From NCBI GenBank assembly GCA_033344895.1, contig JAWPMN010000001.1:3108001-3172000 (forward strand): a DNA stretch of 64,000 nt. The letters are read 5' to 3'. Every line of letters starts with the position of its first letter. Within the stretch, counting starts at the first letter, position 1. This DNA is from Alphaproteobacteria bacterium. GTDB lineage: Bacteria; Pseudomonadota; Alphaproteobacteria; UBA8366; Aestuariispiraceae. A program made the position numbers and the translations under genes. A model generated the notes under the pieces. The model worked only from the letters and a program-made list of their open reading frames with translations, did no database searches and was not told where the DNA came from. Positions 9,247 to 16,459 of the stretch are shown one piece after another.

Positions 9247-9286
9247 ATGCTCTAATCCCCAGATATCAGGGGAAGGGAGAAACTCA

Positions 9287-9508
9287 ATGACTTCACCGCT
9301 CTGGAACATTGTCAGCATGGACATCCCTTGCACGGCATGTGGCAAGAAGCGCCCGAAGCTCGTCGACGAGTTGATACACAACAATTCCGTTCGGTGCTCC
9401 TACTGCCGGAGTGAGATCGACATCAGCTCTGAGGGGTGGCGATCCGCCATAGAGGAACTTGCTGAGAGCCTCACCCACGTCAGGCGACTCCCGCCCGTAG
9501 GTGACTAG
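9287..9508 (+). CDS. Small zinc-ribbon passenger protein
   Basis: 73-aa protein with two CxxC knuckles (CTAC at 16-19 and CSYC at 37-40), the spacing of a zinc ribbon, followed by an acidic helix (EGWRSAIEELAESL). The ATG at 9287 follows GGGAG. It lies 41 bp inside the left transposon end and 46 bp before the transposase. A role in transposition or DNA binding is possible but not shown; I do not recognise a named family. Confidence 0.6.
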   Translation: MTSPLWNIVSMDIPCTACGKKRPKLVDELIHNNSVRCSYCRSEIDISSEGWRSAIEELAESLTHVRRLPPVGD

Positions 9509-9554
9509 TTCACGAAATTCGGACAACGCCTCTCTCGCATCTGGAACATAAGTC

Positions 9555-10472
9555 ATGAACATCACCGATCCTATTTTCACCGACGAAGACAAGGCCCGCG
9601 CGTTTCTCGAAGCGCAGCGTTGGCCTAACGGCGCGACCTGCCCGTTCTGCGGTGAGTGCGAGCCGGTTAAGTCGCTCCCCGCCGAAGGCTCCATGGGCAA
9701 GGGCTGGTATCACTGCAAGTCGTGCCGCAAGAAGTTCACCGTGCGCGTCGGGACGCTGTACGAGCGCTCCCATGTGCCGCTGAACAAGTGGCTTCTGGCG
9801 ACCTTCCTTCTCACGTCCTCCAAGAAGGGCATGAGCGCACATCAGCTTCACCGCATGCTGGGCGTCACCTACAAAACCGCTTGGTTCATGGCACACCGCA
9901 TCCGCGAAGGAATGCGCGACTTCAACCCCGGCCCCATGGGCGGACAGAACAAGGTGGTCGAAGCCGACGAAACCTATGTTGGCGGCAAGGCCAAGAACGC
10001 GAAGAAGGGCAAGCCCGTTCCCAAGAAGGAAGCGGTGTTCTCCCTTGTCGAACGTGACGGCAAGGTCCGCTCGTTCCACGTACCTTCGGTTTCCCGCAAC
10101 ACCTTGCGCCCGATCCTCGTTTCCCAGATCGACCGCAAGTCATACCTCATGACCGACGAGGCCGGTGTGTACCGCTCCCCCGGTCGTGAGTTTGCCGGGC
10201 ACGGCACCGTGAACCATTCCATCGATGAGTACGTTCGCGGCACCTTCTGGCATACAAACACCATCGAAGGCTATTTCGCGATCCTCAAGCGCGGCATCAC
10301 GGGCGTTTACCAGCACGTCAGTCAGAAGCACTTGAAGCGTTACCTTGGCGAGTTCGACTTCCGCTACAACGAGCGCGACCTGACCGACACCGAGCGCACC
10401 ATCGCGGCGCTCAAAGGCATCGAAGGCAAGCGCATGACCTATCGGCGGACTGGTGAATGGGGAACCGCCTAA
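9555..10472 (+). CDS. IS1595 family transposase
   Basis: 305-aa DDE transposase. The N-terminus carries the IS1595-type zinc ribbon (CPFC at about 34-37 and CKSC at about 55-58), followed by the helix-turn-helix-like MSAHQLHRMLGVTYKTAWF. The catalytic core (ISXO2-like) shows VVEADETYVGG for the first Asp, SYLMTDEAGVY for the second, and NTIEGYFAILKRG for the acidic third position, followed by HLKRYLGEFDFRYN. The ORF appears intact. Only about 290-310 residues are expected for the family, so it is full length. It shares overall layout but little close identity with the second transposase at 25224. Confidence 0.95.
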   Translation: MNITDPIFTDEDKARAFLEAQRWPNGATCPFCGECEPVKSLPAEGSMGKGWYHCKSCRKKFTVRVGTLYERSHVPLNKWLLATFLLTSSKKGMSAHQLHRMLGVTYKTAWFMAHRIREGMRDFNPGPMGGQNKVVEADETYVGGKAKNAKKGKPVPKKEAVFSLVERDGKVRSFHVPSVSRNTLRPILVSQIDRKSYLMTDEAGVYRSPGREFAGHGTVNHSIDEYVRGTFWHTNTIEGYFAILKRGITGVYQHVSQKHLKRYLGEFDFRYNERDLTDTERTIAALKGIEGKRMTYRRTGEWGTA

Positions 10473-10613
10473 GAGGCTCCAAACCCGTCGCCAGTGGCGT
10501 GGGTTTCTCGCCCTAACCCGTTGGCTTAACTCACGAAACAATGAATCGTAAAAGTTGAGTCGAATGTCTTGCATTTCGCGTCAGAATCGACGGAGACTCG
10601 ATTCGCCAAACGA

Positions 10614-10643
10614 ATAAGGACCGGGCTGCAACCCGGTCCTTAT
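10614..10643. terminator. Strong hairpin after the transposase gene
   Basis: A perfect 12-bp stem (ATAAGGACCGGG with CCCGGTCCTTAT) and a CTGCAA loop, 141 bp downstream of the transposase stop. It could terminate transposase transcription; the 3' side has no long T-run beyond the stem, so Rho-independent termination would be inefficient. It separates transposase from passenger genes. Confidence 0.5.
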
Positions 10644-10730
10644 CTCGGAAACCCCATCGACATAGGAGCCTAGGGGTTTATTAGAAATGCAAGAGCATCC
10701 CAACGCGATTCTTTCTATCTGGTCAACCGG

Positions 10731-10752
10731 CTCCTATCAACCGGTATAGGAG
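10731..10752 (+). promoter_or_regulatory. Hairpin covering the DUF3892 ribosome binding site
   Basis: CTCCTAT (10731-10737) pairs with ATAGGAG (10746-10752) across an 8-nt loop. The 3' arm contains the AGGAG Shine-Dalgarno of the gene starting at 10761. TCAACCGG occurs twice in tandem here (10723-10730 and 10737-10744). The arrangement would hide the ribosome site unless something melts or binds it. Confidence 0.5.
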
Positions 10753-10760
10753 ATGATACC

Positions 10761-11003
10761 ATGAGCAAGAATAAGCGCACCATTGTCGACGCCCGCGCAG
10801 ACGCGGACGGAGACATCACCCATGTGCGGTTCAAGGACAACCAGCGCTTTACGCCTGTCGGGGTTGCTATCCCGATGGCAGAACGCGGGGAGATCAAGAA
10901 CACGCACGTCGTTCACCCGAACGATGGCCGCAAGGACCACCTGCGCACCAACGCCGATGGAAAGCGGAAAAACAACCTCGATGACATGGCTGGCGACGAC
11001 TAG
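10761..11003 (+). CDS. DUF3892 domain-containing passenger protein
   Basis: 80-aa protein matching the DUF3892 pattern: VDARADADGDITHVRFKDNQ, then RFTPVGVAIPMAERGEI, and a C-terminal LRTNADGKRKNNLDDMAGDD. Function of the family is unknown; members are small, soluble and frequently found near mobile elements. Here it is inside the transposon, behind a good AGGAG site that sits in a hairpin. It overlaps the end of the convergent 89-aa gene by a few bases. Confidence 0.75.
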   Translation: MSKNKRTIVDARADADGDITHVRFKDNQRFTPVGVAIPMAERGEIKNTHVVHPNDGRKDHLRTNADGKRKNNLDDMAGDD

Positions 11004-11269
11004 AGCCGCCCTCTGAACTCGCGCTCCATCACGACGCCGCGTCGGTAATCGTCTAGATTCCGGTAAAGGTCCATCGTGATGGAGCCGTTTTCATCTGCCG
11101 CGCTTACGGGCTTGGCGATCATCAGCTTTCCGTTCAGGACTGCGAAGAAATCACCTTTCGCCAAACCCGCCCCCACGACCGCCTTCTTGTGCGGGCGCGG
11201 CGGGGTTTTCAGGAAGTGCTGGACAACCTGCTTGAACTCTTTGTCGTCGTTCCTTTTTTGATCATTCAC
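11000..11269 (-). CDS. Hypothetical 89-aa passenger protein
   Basis: Soluble small protein with an unusual basic motif FLKTPPRPHKK near residues 20-30, then a GDFFAVLNGKLMIAKPV hairpin-like section. The chosen start is a GTG at 11269 preceded by GGAG; the frame is open up to 11320 but that extension overlaps the divergent gene and is hydrophobic and unlikely. Start sites of this gene and the HEPN-like gene at 11286 are 16 bp apart, back to back, so the two may share a regulatory region. Family not recognised. Confidence 0.5.
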   Translation of the reverse strand: MNDQKRNDDKEFKQVVQHFLKTPPRPHKKAVVGAGLAKGDFFAVLNGKLMIAKPVSAADENGSITMDLYRNLDDYRRGVVMEREFRGRL

Positions 11270-11285
11270 TGCACTGGAACTCCAA

Positions 11286-11957
11286 ATGGCTAAGAAAAAA
11301 GATATGGGCAGTAAGCCCAAAAAACCACCGACTCCGAAAACTGTACATGCTTGGGACGCCCCGCCGCCGCCAAGAGATGGCGACCCCGATAAGGAAACCG
11401 TCTTTCAGGCCGTTGGCGAGGCGCTGTCCGCTTGGGAGGGGCTTGAGGAACAATTTGCAGGCATATTTGCCACCCTCATGAATCCGGATCATCCACTAGC
11501 GGCAAAACGCGCCTACGGCTCGGTCATGTCCTTCCGCGGAAGGGCGGAACTCATTGAAGCTGCGGCCAGCGCCCAGTTTTTCCTCCGACAGGATGAACAA
11601 CTTTCGAGCGCGCTATCCTCTCAAATTGTCACCGCCAGGAAATTTTCGCCCAGACGGAATGAGATCGCACACGGCAGGGTGATTCCCTACTTCTCCATGG
11701 CGTACGGACCGTTCGGCTACCGCACCGCGCGAAAAACTCCGTCTGGCTACGTTCTTTGCCCTACCGACCATGCAACGAACAAGCGTGAACTGAACGAACC
11801 ACGCATGCTCCTTGAAACCGCCCATGAGGCCCCGAAGTACGCCTACTCATCCAAGGAAGTCCTAGCTTTCGCGGCGCACTTTAGAGCAGCCACCGATGAC
11901 GTGCGCGAGATTCGCTTCAAACTATTCCGTCACGTACTGGATACGCAGAAATCATAG
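11286..11957 (+). CDS. HEPN-like 223-aa passenger protein
   Basis: 223 aa with a basic, proline-rich N-terminus (about 1-30) and an alpha-helical remainder. The segment SPRRNEIAHGRV (122-132) gives R124-N125-x3-H129, the R-x4-H arrangement with a polar residue after Arg that marks many HEPN ribonucleases and HEPN-fold proteins. A leading amphipathic helix (ETVFQAVGEALSAWEGLEEQ) fits the same fold. If active it would be an RNA-cleaving or abortive-infection type protein carried on the transposon. Assignment is by motif and helical character only; it could also be a catalytically silent HEPN relative. Confidence 0.55.
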   Translation: MAKKKDMGSKPKKPPTPKTVHAWDAPPPPRDGDPDKETVFQAVGEALSAWEGLEEQFAGIFATLMNPDHPLAAKRAYGSVMSFRGRAELIEAAASAQFFLRQDEQLSSALSSQIVTARKFSPRRNEIAHGRVIPYFSMAYGPFGYRTARKTPSGYVLCPTDHATNKRELNEPRMLLETAHEAPKYAYSSKEVLAFAAHFRAATDDVREIRFKLFRHVLDTQKS

Positions 11958-12102
11958 CGCGGAACACTTCAACAGCAAACGCCTCACCGGTATTCTGGCT
12001 GGTGTCAAAGCAGTCCGCCAAAATGCGTCCGCCCGCTGCCTTCATCTCGGGCGTAACCTCGATTTCGTCAGTACCGGCCTGTCGTTCTGTAGGTGTGTTC
12101 AT
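11917..12102 (-). CDS. Hypothetical 61-aa protein at the transposon right end
   Basis: Small protein (MNTPTERQAGTDEIEVTPEM...) whose EVTPEMKAAGGRILADC followed by EVFRAM resembles a recurrent short alphaproteobacterial hypothetical-protein pattern. It ends convergently inside the HEPN-like gene (41-bp overlap) and starts 6 bp inside the right inverted repeat, so any promoter must lie in or beyond the transposon end. No clear ribosome site is seen. Real but unproven. Confidence 0.4.
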   Translation of the reverse strand: MNTPTERQAGTDEIEVTPEMKAAGGRILADCFDTSQNTGEAFAVEVFRAMISAYPVRDGIV

Positions 12103-12108
12103 CGATCC

Positions 12109-12131
12109 GTTCAGTCAAGTATATAATTCCC
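12109..12131 (-). repeat. Right terminal inverted repeat of the first transposon
   Basis: Ends ...AAGTATATAATTCCC; exact reverse complement of the left end over 23 bp. Confidence 0.93.
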
Positions 12132-12139
12132 TGAAAAAC
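12132..12139. repeat. Target site duplication, right copy (first transposon)
   Basis: TGAAAAAC directly after the right inverted repeat, identical to 9216-9223. Confidence 0.93.
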
Positions 12140-12404
12140 GGTAAGAGATGGTGCAGTTTTTCGCTATATCAGCGCATTCAGTCACCTTGGTCGGAATGAA
12201 AAAGAGAATATTGTCAAGTAAGAATTCCGATATAACGTACCCATTGTTAAAGAATAGAGTGTAAGCTAAGTATATAAGTGATGTCAAAAATGAAACAGAC
12301 CATATCAAAAGAAGAAAGCGGAATTCATATTCTACTGTCAGAACACGGCAAAGGTCCGCGCATTTTTTCGCTATTGTTAAAGCGCCGTGCAGTGTCACTA
12401 CCAC
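12132..12404 (-). pseudogene. Interrupted AT-rich membrane protein gene, N-terminal part
   Basis: The 5' part of the gene whose remainder lies at 8730-9223. About 91 residues precede the insertion, with a first transmembrane segment (FLLLIWSVSFLTSLIYLAY) and a second hydrophobic stretch near ISEFLLDNILFF. The frame opens with a GTG at 12404 after GAGAGG, but the true start is uncertain. The split falls after the residues SYRFS, and the other fragment continues EELQFSF in the same frame. Confidence 0.7.
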
Positions 12405-12851
12405 CCTCTCAGAGTCAGAGGAACTTCGCGGTTACGCTCGCGTCCATCTGTACATTTTGACATTCCCCAAATGATAGAATTTTCAGGCTTATGTAATCGG
12501 AAGATTCCATTATGCGTAGCGTAATTCGATGCTGTATGACTTGGCAAGAATATCGATTATATGAGCGTCCGTTCCGGGTCACGAACGGAGGTCTCGGTTG
12601 GTGGCGCTTACGGTCTGCTGCTGGGATGCGAGCGGACCAATCGTTTCGTAGTCGGCGGGCGCGCCTGCGGTCTGATCCTTGGCGCTCTCTCCCAAACCCC
12701 GGCCAATCCGCGGGCCGTCCCGCCGTTCTGTGCGATCTAAATGTCCTCTCCGGCCAAGCTGTCGACCACCCCGCAATTTCCTACAATCTTTTCCGCCGCC
12801 GCTGTCGCATACCTCTCATCGTGACGAGGTGTTCGCGACAGGGAGTGATCG
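12405..12851. other. Intergenic region, no gene seen
   Basis: About 450 bp. The left part (to about 12560) is AT-rich and probably holds the promoter of the interrupted membrane gene; the right part returns to the GC-rich composition of the chromosome, marking the edge of the foreign segment. Short open frames here have no ribosome site or family pattern. A weak CCGTTC/GAACGG hairpin lies at 12569-12588. The azlC gene follows with GGGAG before its start. Confidence 0.5.
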
Positions 12852-13574
12852 ATGTTCTGGGCTGAGTTTCGGCGCGGGTTTCTGGATATCCTGCCGTTGA
12901 TGGCGGGGGTGATGCCCTTTGCACTGCTGTTCGGGACCCTGGCGTCCCAGAAAGGGTTGAGCCCGGCGGAGATCGTGCTGATGTCCTCGACCGTCTATGC
13001 CGGCGGGGCGCAGTTCGTGTCGATCGATGTCTGGTCGACGCCGGTCCCGGTTCTGGCGGTTGTGCTGGCGACGGGGCTGGCCAACGCGCGATACTTCCTG
13101 ATGGGCGCGGCGTTGCGGCCGCATGTGACGGGCCTGTCCTGGCCGGCGCGGCTGTGGTTCGTCGGCATTCATTCCGACGAAACCTGGGCGCTTGCGCTGA
13201 AGCGGACCCGGAAGGCGCCGCTGACGCCGGGCTATGTGCTGGGCCTGACCGGGCTGTTCTATCTGAACTGGCCGTTCTGGTGCCTGGTCGGGGCGCTGGT
13301 CGGCGGGCTGATCGACGATCCGGCGCGCTATGGGGCGGATTTCATGTTCGTGGCCATGTTCCTGTGCCTGATCCGGGGCATGTGGCAGGGCCGGATCTCG
13401 CTGGTCGCCGTCGGCGCCTCGGCGGTGGCCGGGCTGGCGGCGCAGCAATTGCTGCCGGGCCATTGGTACATCTTCATCGGCGCAGTCTCGGGCATGTTGG
13501 CCGCCGCCGCCGTCTGGTCCCCGGGGGGAGGGCGCGACGAGACCTGCGACGCCAAACTGGAGGCGCGGACATGA
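12852..13574 (+). CDS. azlC: AzlC family branched-chain amino acid exporter subunit
   Basis: Large subunit of the AzlCD (YgaZH-type) exporter, 240 aa, inner membrane. The N-terminal FRRGFLDILPLMAGVMPFAL and the following SSTVYAGGAQF and NARYFLMGAAL blocks are diagnostic of the family. It exports branched-chain amino acids or analogues together with AzlD. The stop overlaps the azlD start (ATGA), so the two subunits are translationally coupled. GGGAG precedes the ATG. Confidence 0.92.
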   Translation: MFWAEFRRGFLDILPLMAGVMPFALLFGTLASQKGLSPAEIVLMSSTVYAGGAQFVSIDVWSTPVPVLAVVLATGLANARYFLMGAALRPHVTGLSWPARLWFVGIHSDETWALALKRTRKAPLTPGYVLGLTGLFYLNWPFWCLVGALVGGLIDDPARYGADFMFVAMFLCLIRGMWQGRISLVAVGASAVAGLAAQQLLPGHWYIFIGAVSGMLAAAAVWSPGGGRDETCDAKLEART

Positions 13575-13873
13575 GTTTCGATCCGATTCACCTGACCGCC
13601 ATCCTGGGCATGGCCGCGGTAACCCTGGCGATGCGGTTCGGCGGATATCTGCTGGTGCGCTACGTCACTGTGACCGGGCGCGCGGCGGCGGCGATGGAGG
13701 CGATGCCGGTCGCGGTGCTGACGGCGCTGGTTGTCCCCACGGCGCTGGCAACCGGACCGGCCGAGACGATTGCCGCCGCCGTGACGCTGTTCGCCGCATG
13801 GCGCCTGCCGATCATTGTCGCGGTGATCATCGGAACCGCGGCTGTGGTGGTTTTGCGCCTTGGATTGTCGTGA
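13571..13873 (+). CDS. azlD: AzlD family small exporter subunit
   Basis: 100-aa membrane protein with three to four helices, beginning MSFDPIHLTAILGMAAVTLAMRF style, partner of AzlC. The ATG at 13571 overlaps the azlC stop by four bases. The MEAMPVAVLTALVVP segment is typical of AzlD. Confidence 0.9.
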   Translation: MSFDPIHLTAILGMAAVTLAMRFGGYLLVRYVTVTGRAAAAMEAMPVAVLTALVVPTALATGPAETIAAAVTLFAAWRLPIIVAVIIGTAAVVVLRLGLS

Positions 13874-14001
13874 CGTCGGGACCTAAGCGATAGACGGTTT
13901 CCCCGGTGTTCTGTCGTACCATGGGCCGCGGCCCTGCCGGCGGGCATTTCGGATAATCCTTGCTCCGTTCTGAGAACCCGTGTAAGCGCACAGTGTGCGC
14001 A

Positions 14002-14030
14002 ATTTCATAAAACCGTAACAAAACGGTCAC
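14002..14030 (+). promoter_or_regulatory. Candidate PhoB box before the Na/Pi symporter
   Basis: Three heptamers, ATTTCAT, CCGTAAC and CGGTCAC, spaced by AAAA with an 11-bp period. This matches the layout of PhoB direct repeats (CTGTCAT-like, 4-bp A/T spacers), though individual heptamers are degenerate. It lies 18 bp before the symporter start, so if used for activation transcription would begin very near the start codon. Confidence 0.45.
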
Positions 14031-14047
14031 GGTTCTCAGAGGTGGTT

Positions 14048-15772
14048 ATGGTCGCGGCGACAACGGGTACGGAATTTCTGCTTTGGCTTCTGGGCGGCGT
14101 TGCGCTGCTGCTCTGGGGGATGCGGATGGTGCGCACCGGCGTGCAGCGGGCCTTCGGTGACCGCCTTCGGACCATCGGCGGCCGTGTGATCGGAAACCGC
14201 TTTCAGGCGTGGGGGGTCGGCCTGGCGGTGACCGTCCTGTTGCAAAGCAGCACGGCGACCGCGCTTCTGATGTCCTCCCTGGCCAACCGATTGGCGGTCC
14301 CGACCGCCATGGCGCTGGCGGTCATGCTGGGGGCGGATGTCGGAACGACGCTGGTGGCCCAGGTCTTCGTGCTCGACATCTCCGCCGGGATTCCGGTTCT
14401 ACTGTTCCTCGGGATCGTCGGCTTCCTGGCCCTTGAATCCAGAATTCACCGAAACATTGCCCGGGCCGTGGTCGGGCTGGGTTTCCTGATGCTGGCGCTC
14501 AATATCATCACCGGACAGTCCGCCTTCATCGGGGAGAGCGACATCGCGGCGCTTGTCATCGTCGCCCTGTCGCAGGAGCCGCTTCTCGCGGTTCTCGCTG
14601 CGGCGGTCTGTGCCTGGACGATGCATTCCAGCCTGGCCGCGGTTCTGCTGATTGCCACTTTGGCGGCCGGCGGATCCATGCCGGTTGAGGCAATGGTGGC
14701 GCTTGTCCTGGGGGCCAATCTGGGGGGCGCCGTTGCCCCCTTGATCGCCAGCCTGGGCGGCCCGGTATCGGCCCGCAGGGTCGTTGTCGGCAACTTCACC
14801 TTCAAGTTGACCGCTTGCGTGCTGGCGCTGTCGGCCCTGTCGCCGGCATCTGCCGGGATCGCCGCATTGCAGATCGGTCCGGCCCAGGCTGTCGTGCTGA
14901 CCCATCTGGCCTTCAATCTGGGCATTGCGCTGTTGTTCCTGCCCTGGGTGCGCAGTGCGGCCGCCCTTCTGGAGCGGACGGTGAAGGAGCCGCAATCTGA
15001 CGAGGGCGTGGCGTTGCCGGTCGTCAGTCATCTGGACGAAACGGATCTGGAATCGCCATCCCGTGCCCTGAACAACGCGGTGCGGGAAACCCTGACGCTG
15101 GGCGGTTACGTCGAATCCATGGTGACCGGGGCGGGGACCGCCCTGCGTACGAACGACCGTCTGCTGATGGATGAGGCCGGGGCGGCGGATGACCGGGTGG
15201 ACGCCGCCTATGAAAGTGTGAAGGCCTATGTGACGCGGCTCAGGACCGTACCGCTGGATCCGGCGGAAAGCCGACGGGCCAGCGATGTCCTGTCCTTCGT
15301 CACCAACCTGGAGCATGCGGGGGATATCGTCGAATCGACGCTTGCCGGGACTGTTCGGAAGAAGGCCAAGCGCGGCCTGCAGTTTTCCCAGGAAGGGCAG
15401 GAGGAACTCGACGCCCTGATCGCGCGGGTTCAGGCCAATCTGCGTCTGGCAATGAATGTGTTCCAATCCGGCGATGTCGATCTCGCCCGTGCCCTGCTGT
15501 GCGAGAAGGAGGCGTTCAGCCAGTTGGAGCGGGAAGCGGTTGAACGGCATTACGGTCGCTTGGAAGAGGGGCGCAGCGCGTCCATCGAGACCTCCGCCCT
15601 GCATCTGGACGTGCTGAGGGACCTGCGGCGCATCAACTCCCATCTCAGTTCGGCGGCCTATCCGATCCTAGCGGAAGCGGGGGAATTGCGCCGGACGCGC
15701 CTCAAGAATTCCGCTCTCAGGAAAATGCGCCCGTCCGAAACGGTTGCCGGTGCGGAACCGACCTTCTCTTGA
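14048..15772 (+). CDS. Na+/Pi cotransporter family protein with PhoU-like domain
   Basis: NptA-type phosphate transporter, 574 aa. The N-terminal half is membrane-embedded and holds both repeat signatures, LLQSSTATALL (QSST at 66-69) and, later, WTMHSSLAAVLLIATLAAGG. The C-terminal third (about 340-560) is soluble, helical and charged like a PhoU domain. A GTG in frame at 14042 is possible, but the ATG at 14048 has AGAGG five bases before it. The upstream PhoB-like repeats support a phosphate role. Confidence 0.9.
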   Translation: MVAATTGTEFLLWLLGGVALLLWGMRMVRTGVQRAFGDRLRTIGGRVIGNRFQAWGVGLAVTVLLQSSTATALLMSSLANRLAVPTAMALAVMLGADVGTTLVAQVFVLDISAGIPVLLFLGIVGFLALESRIHRNIARAVVGLGFLMLALNIITGQSAFIGESDIAALVIVALSQEPLLAVLAAAVCAWTMHSSLAAVLLIATLAAGGSMPVEAMVALVLGANLGGAVAPLIASLGGPVSARRVVVGNFTFKLTACVLALSALSPASAGIAALQIGPAQAVVLTHLAFNLGIALLFLPWVRSAAALLERTVKEPQSDEGVALPVVSHLDETDLESPSRALNNAVRETLTLGGYVESMVTGAGTALRTNDRLLMDEAGAADDRVDAAYESVKAYVTRLRTVPLDPAESRRASDVLSFVTNLEHAGDIVESTLAGTVRKKAKRGLQFSQEGQEELDALIARVQANLRLAMNVFQSGDVDLARALLCEKEAFSQLEREAVERHYGRLEEGRSASIETSALHLDVLRDLRRINSHLSSAAYPILAEAGELRRTRLKNSALRKMRPSETVAGAEPTFS

Positions 15773-15798
15773 CATCGGCTGGTGACGGGACGCGGCGC

Positions 15799-16458
15799 TT
15801 ACGGCGTCGCGCCGTCCGGGAAGACCTGTGCGTAGGCATAGGCGATATAGTTGCGCTGGATATAGCCGACGGCGATCGGGTCACGGCGTGCCATGGCCCC
15901 TCGGACGGCGTCGATTTCTTCTACCAGATCGGCGGCGACCTCGGCCCCCAGGGTCGCGGAAACGCTGTACCAGGCGCGGGCCGTCTGGAAGTAGAGGCGG
16001 TGCCAGTTATCCCGCAGCGCATAGTTGCCGATGAGTTCGGCCAGCAGAAAATGCACCTCGTGGTTCAGGGAAAAATATCGCCTGACATCGAAATCCGCCC
16101 GCAGGACCCGGGCCCTGATTCCGAACTGATCCATGGCTTCGACATGGGCGTCTTCGATCGGATGGGGCGACATATGCCCGAACAGTTCGGCGATCTTCAG
16201 GCGCATCTCGTAGGCCTGTCGCGTCCGGTCGGCATCCAGGTCCGTCACGAAGGTGCCGACACCATTGCGGCTTTCAACGAGCCCGAGCGCGCCGAGGCGC
16301 TGCAGCGCCTCGCGGACCGGGGTCCGGCTGACACCGAACTCCGCCGCCAGATCGGCCTCCCGCAGGGCTGTCCCGGGGGCAAGGTCCAGCAAGCAGATCC
16401 GGTCACGGATCTCCGCATAGATATCGGCAGGGCTGGTCCGCTTGGCCTCGTCCGGCAT
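15799..16458 (-). CDS. GntR family regulator, FCD subfamily
   Basis: 219-aa transcription factor with an N-terminal winged helix (about 10-80, LREADLAAEFGVSRTPVREA as recognition region) and a helical FCD ligand-binding domain. The start at 16458 is one base after the stop of the racemase-fold gene (TGAcATG), so the regulator is translated from the same operon; a longer frame exists but is not needed. Likely autoregulates the divergent region at 17201-17332, where GntR-like TGTATGCA motifs occur. Confidence 0.88.
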   Translation of the reverse strand: MPDEAKRTSPADIYAEIRDRICLLDLAPGTALREADLAAEFGVSRTPVREALQRLGALGLVESRNGVGTFVTDLDADRTRQAYEMRLKIAELFGHMSPHPIEDAHVEAMDQFGIRARVLRADFDVRRYFSLNHEVHFLLAELIGNYALRDNWHRLYFQTARAWYSVSATLGAEVAADLVEEIDAVRGAMARRDPIAVGYIQRNYIAYAYAQVFPDGATP

Positions 16459-16459
16459 G

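Larger units (their letters stand above)
10473..10760 (+). other. Non-coding interval inside the first transposon
   Basis: 288 bp between the transposase and the DUF3892 gene. It holds a strong hairpin (10614-10643) and a tandem TCAACCGG repeat with an RBS-covering hairpin (10723-10752). I see no gene in it. Confidence 0.6.
9224..12131 (+). mobile_element. IS1595-family transposon with passenger genes, 2908 bp
   Basis: A complete element bounded by perfect 23-bp inverted repeats and an 8-bp target duplication (TGAAAAAC). It carries one DDE transposase (9555-10472) and, unusually for a simple insertion sequence, five further small genes: a zinc-ribbon protein, a DUF3892 protein, an 89-aa protein, a HEPN-like 223-aa protein and a 61-aa protein. 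Passenger genes are known for some IS1595 subgroups such as ISNwi1. The perfect repeats and duplication indicate a recent insertion. It splits an AT-rich membrane protein gene. Confidence 0.93.

Noticed and set aside
8730-9248. An independent 172-aa membrane protein starting at 9248
   Set aside because: The first residues come from the transposon end; sequence continuity with 12132-12404 shows it is the tail of a split gene.
12512-12865. 117-codon open frame before azlC
   Set aside because: No ribosome site, arginine-rich random-looking sequence, and it overlaps the azlC start in another frame.
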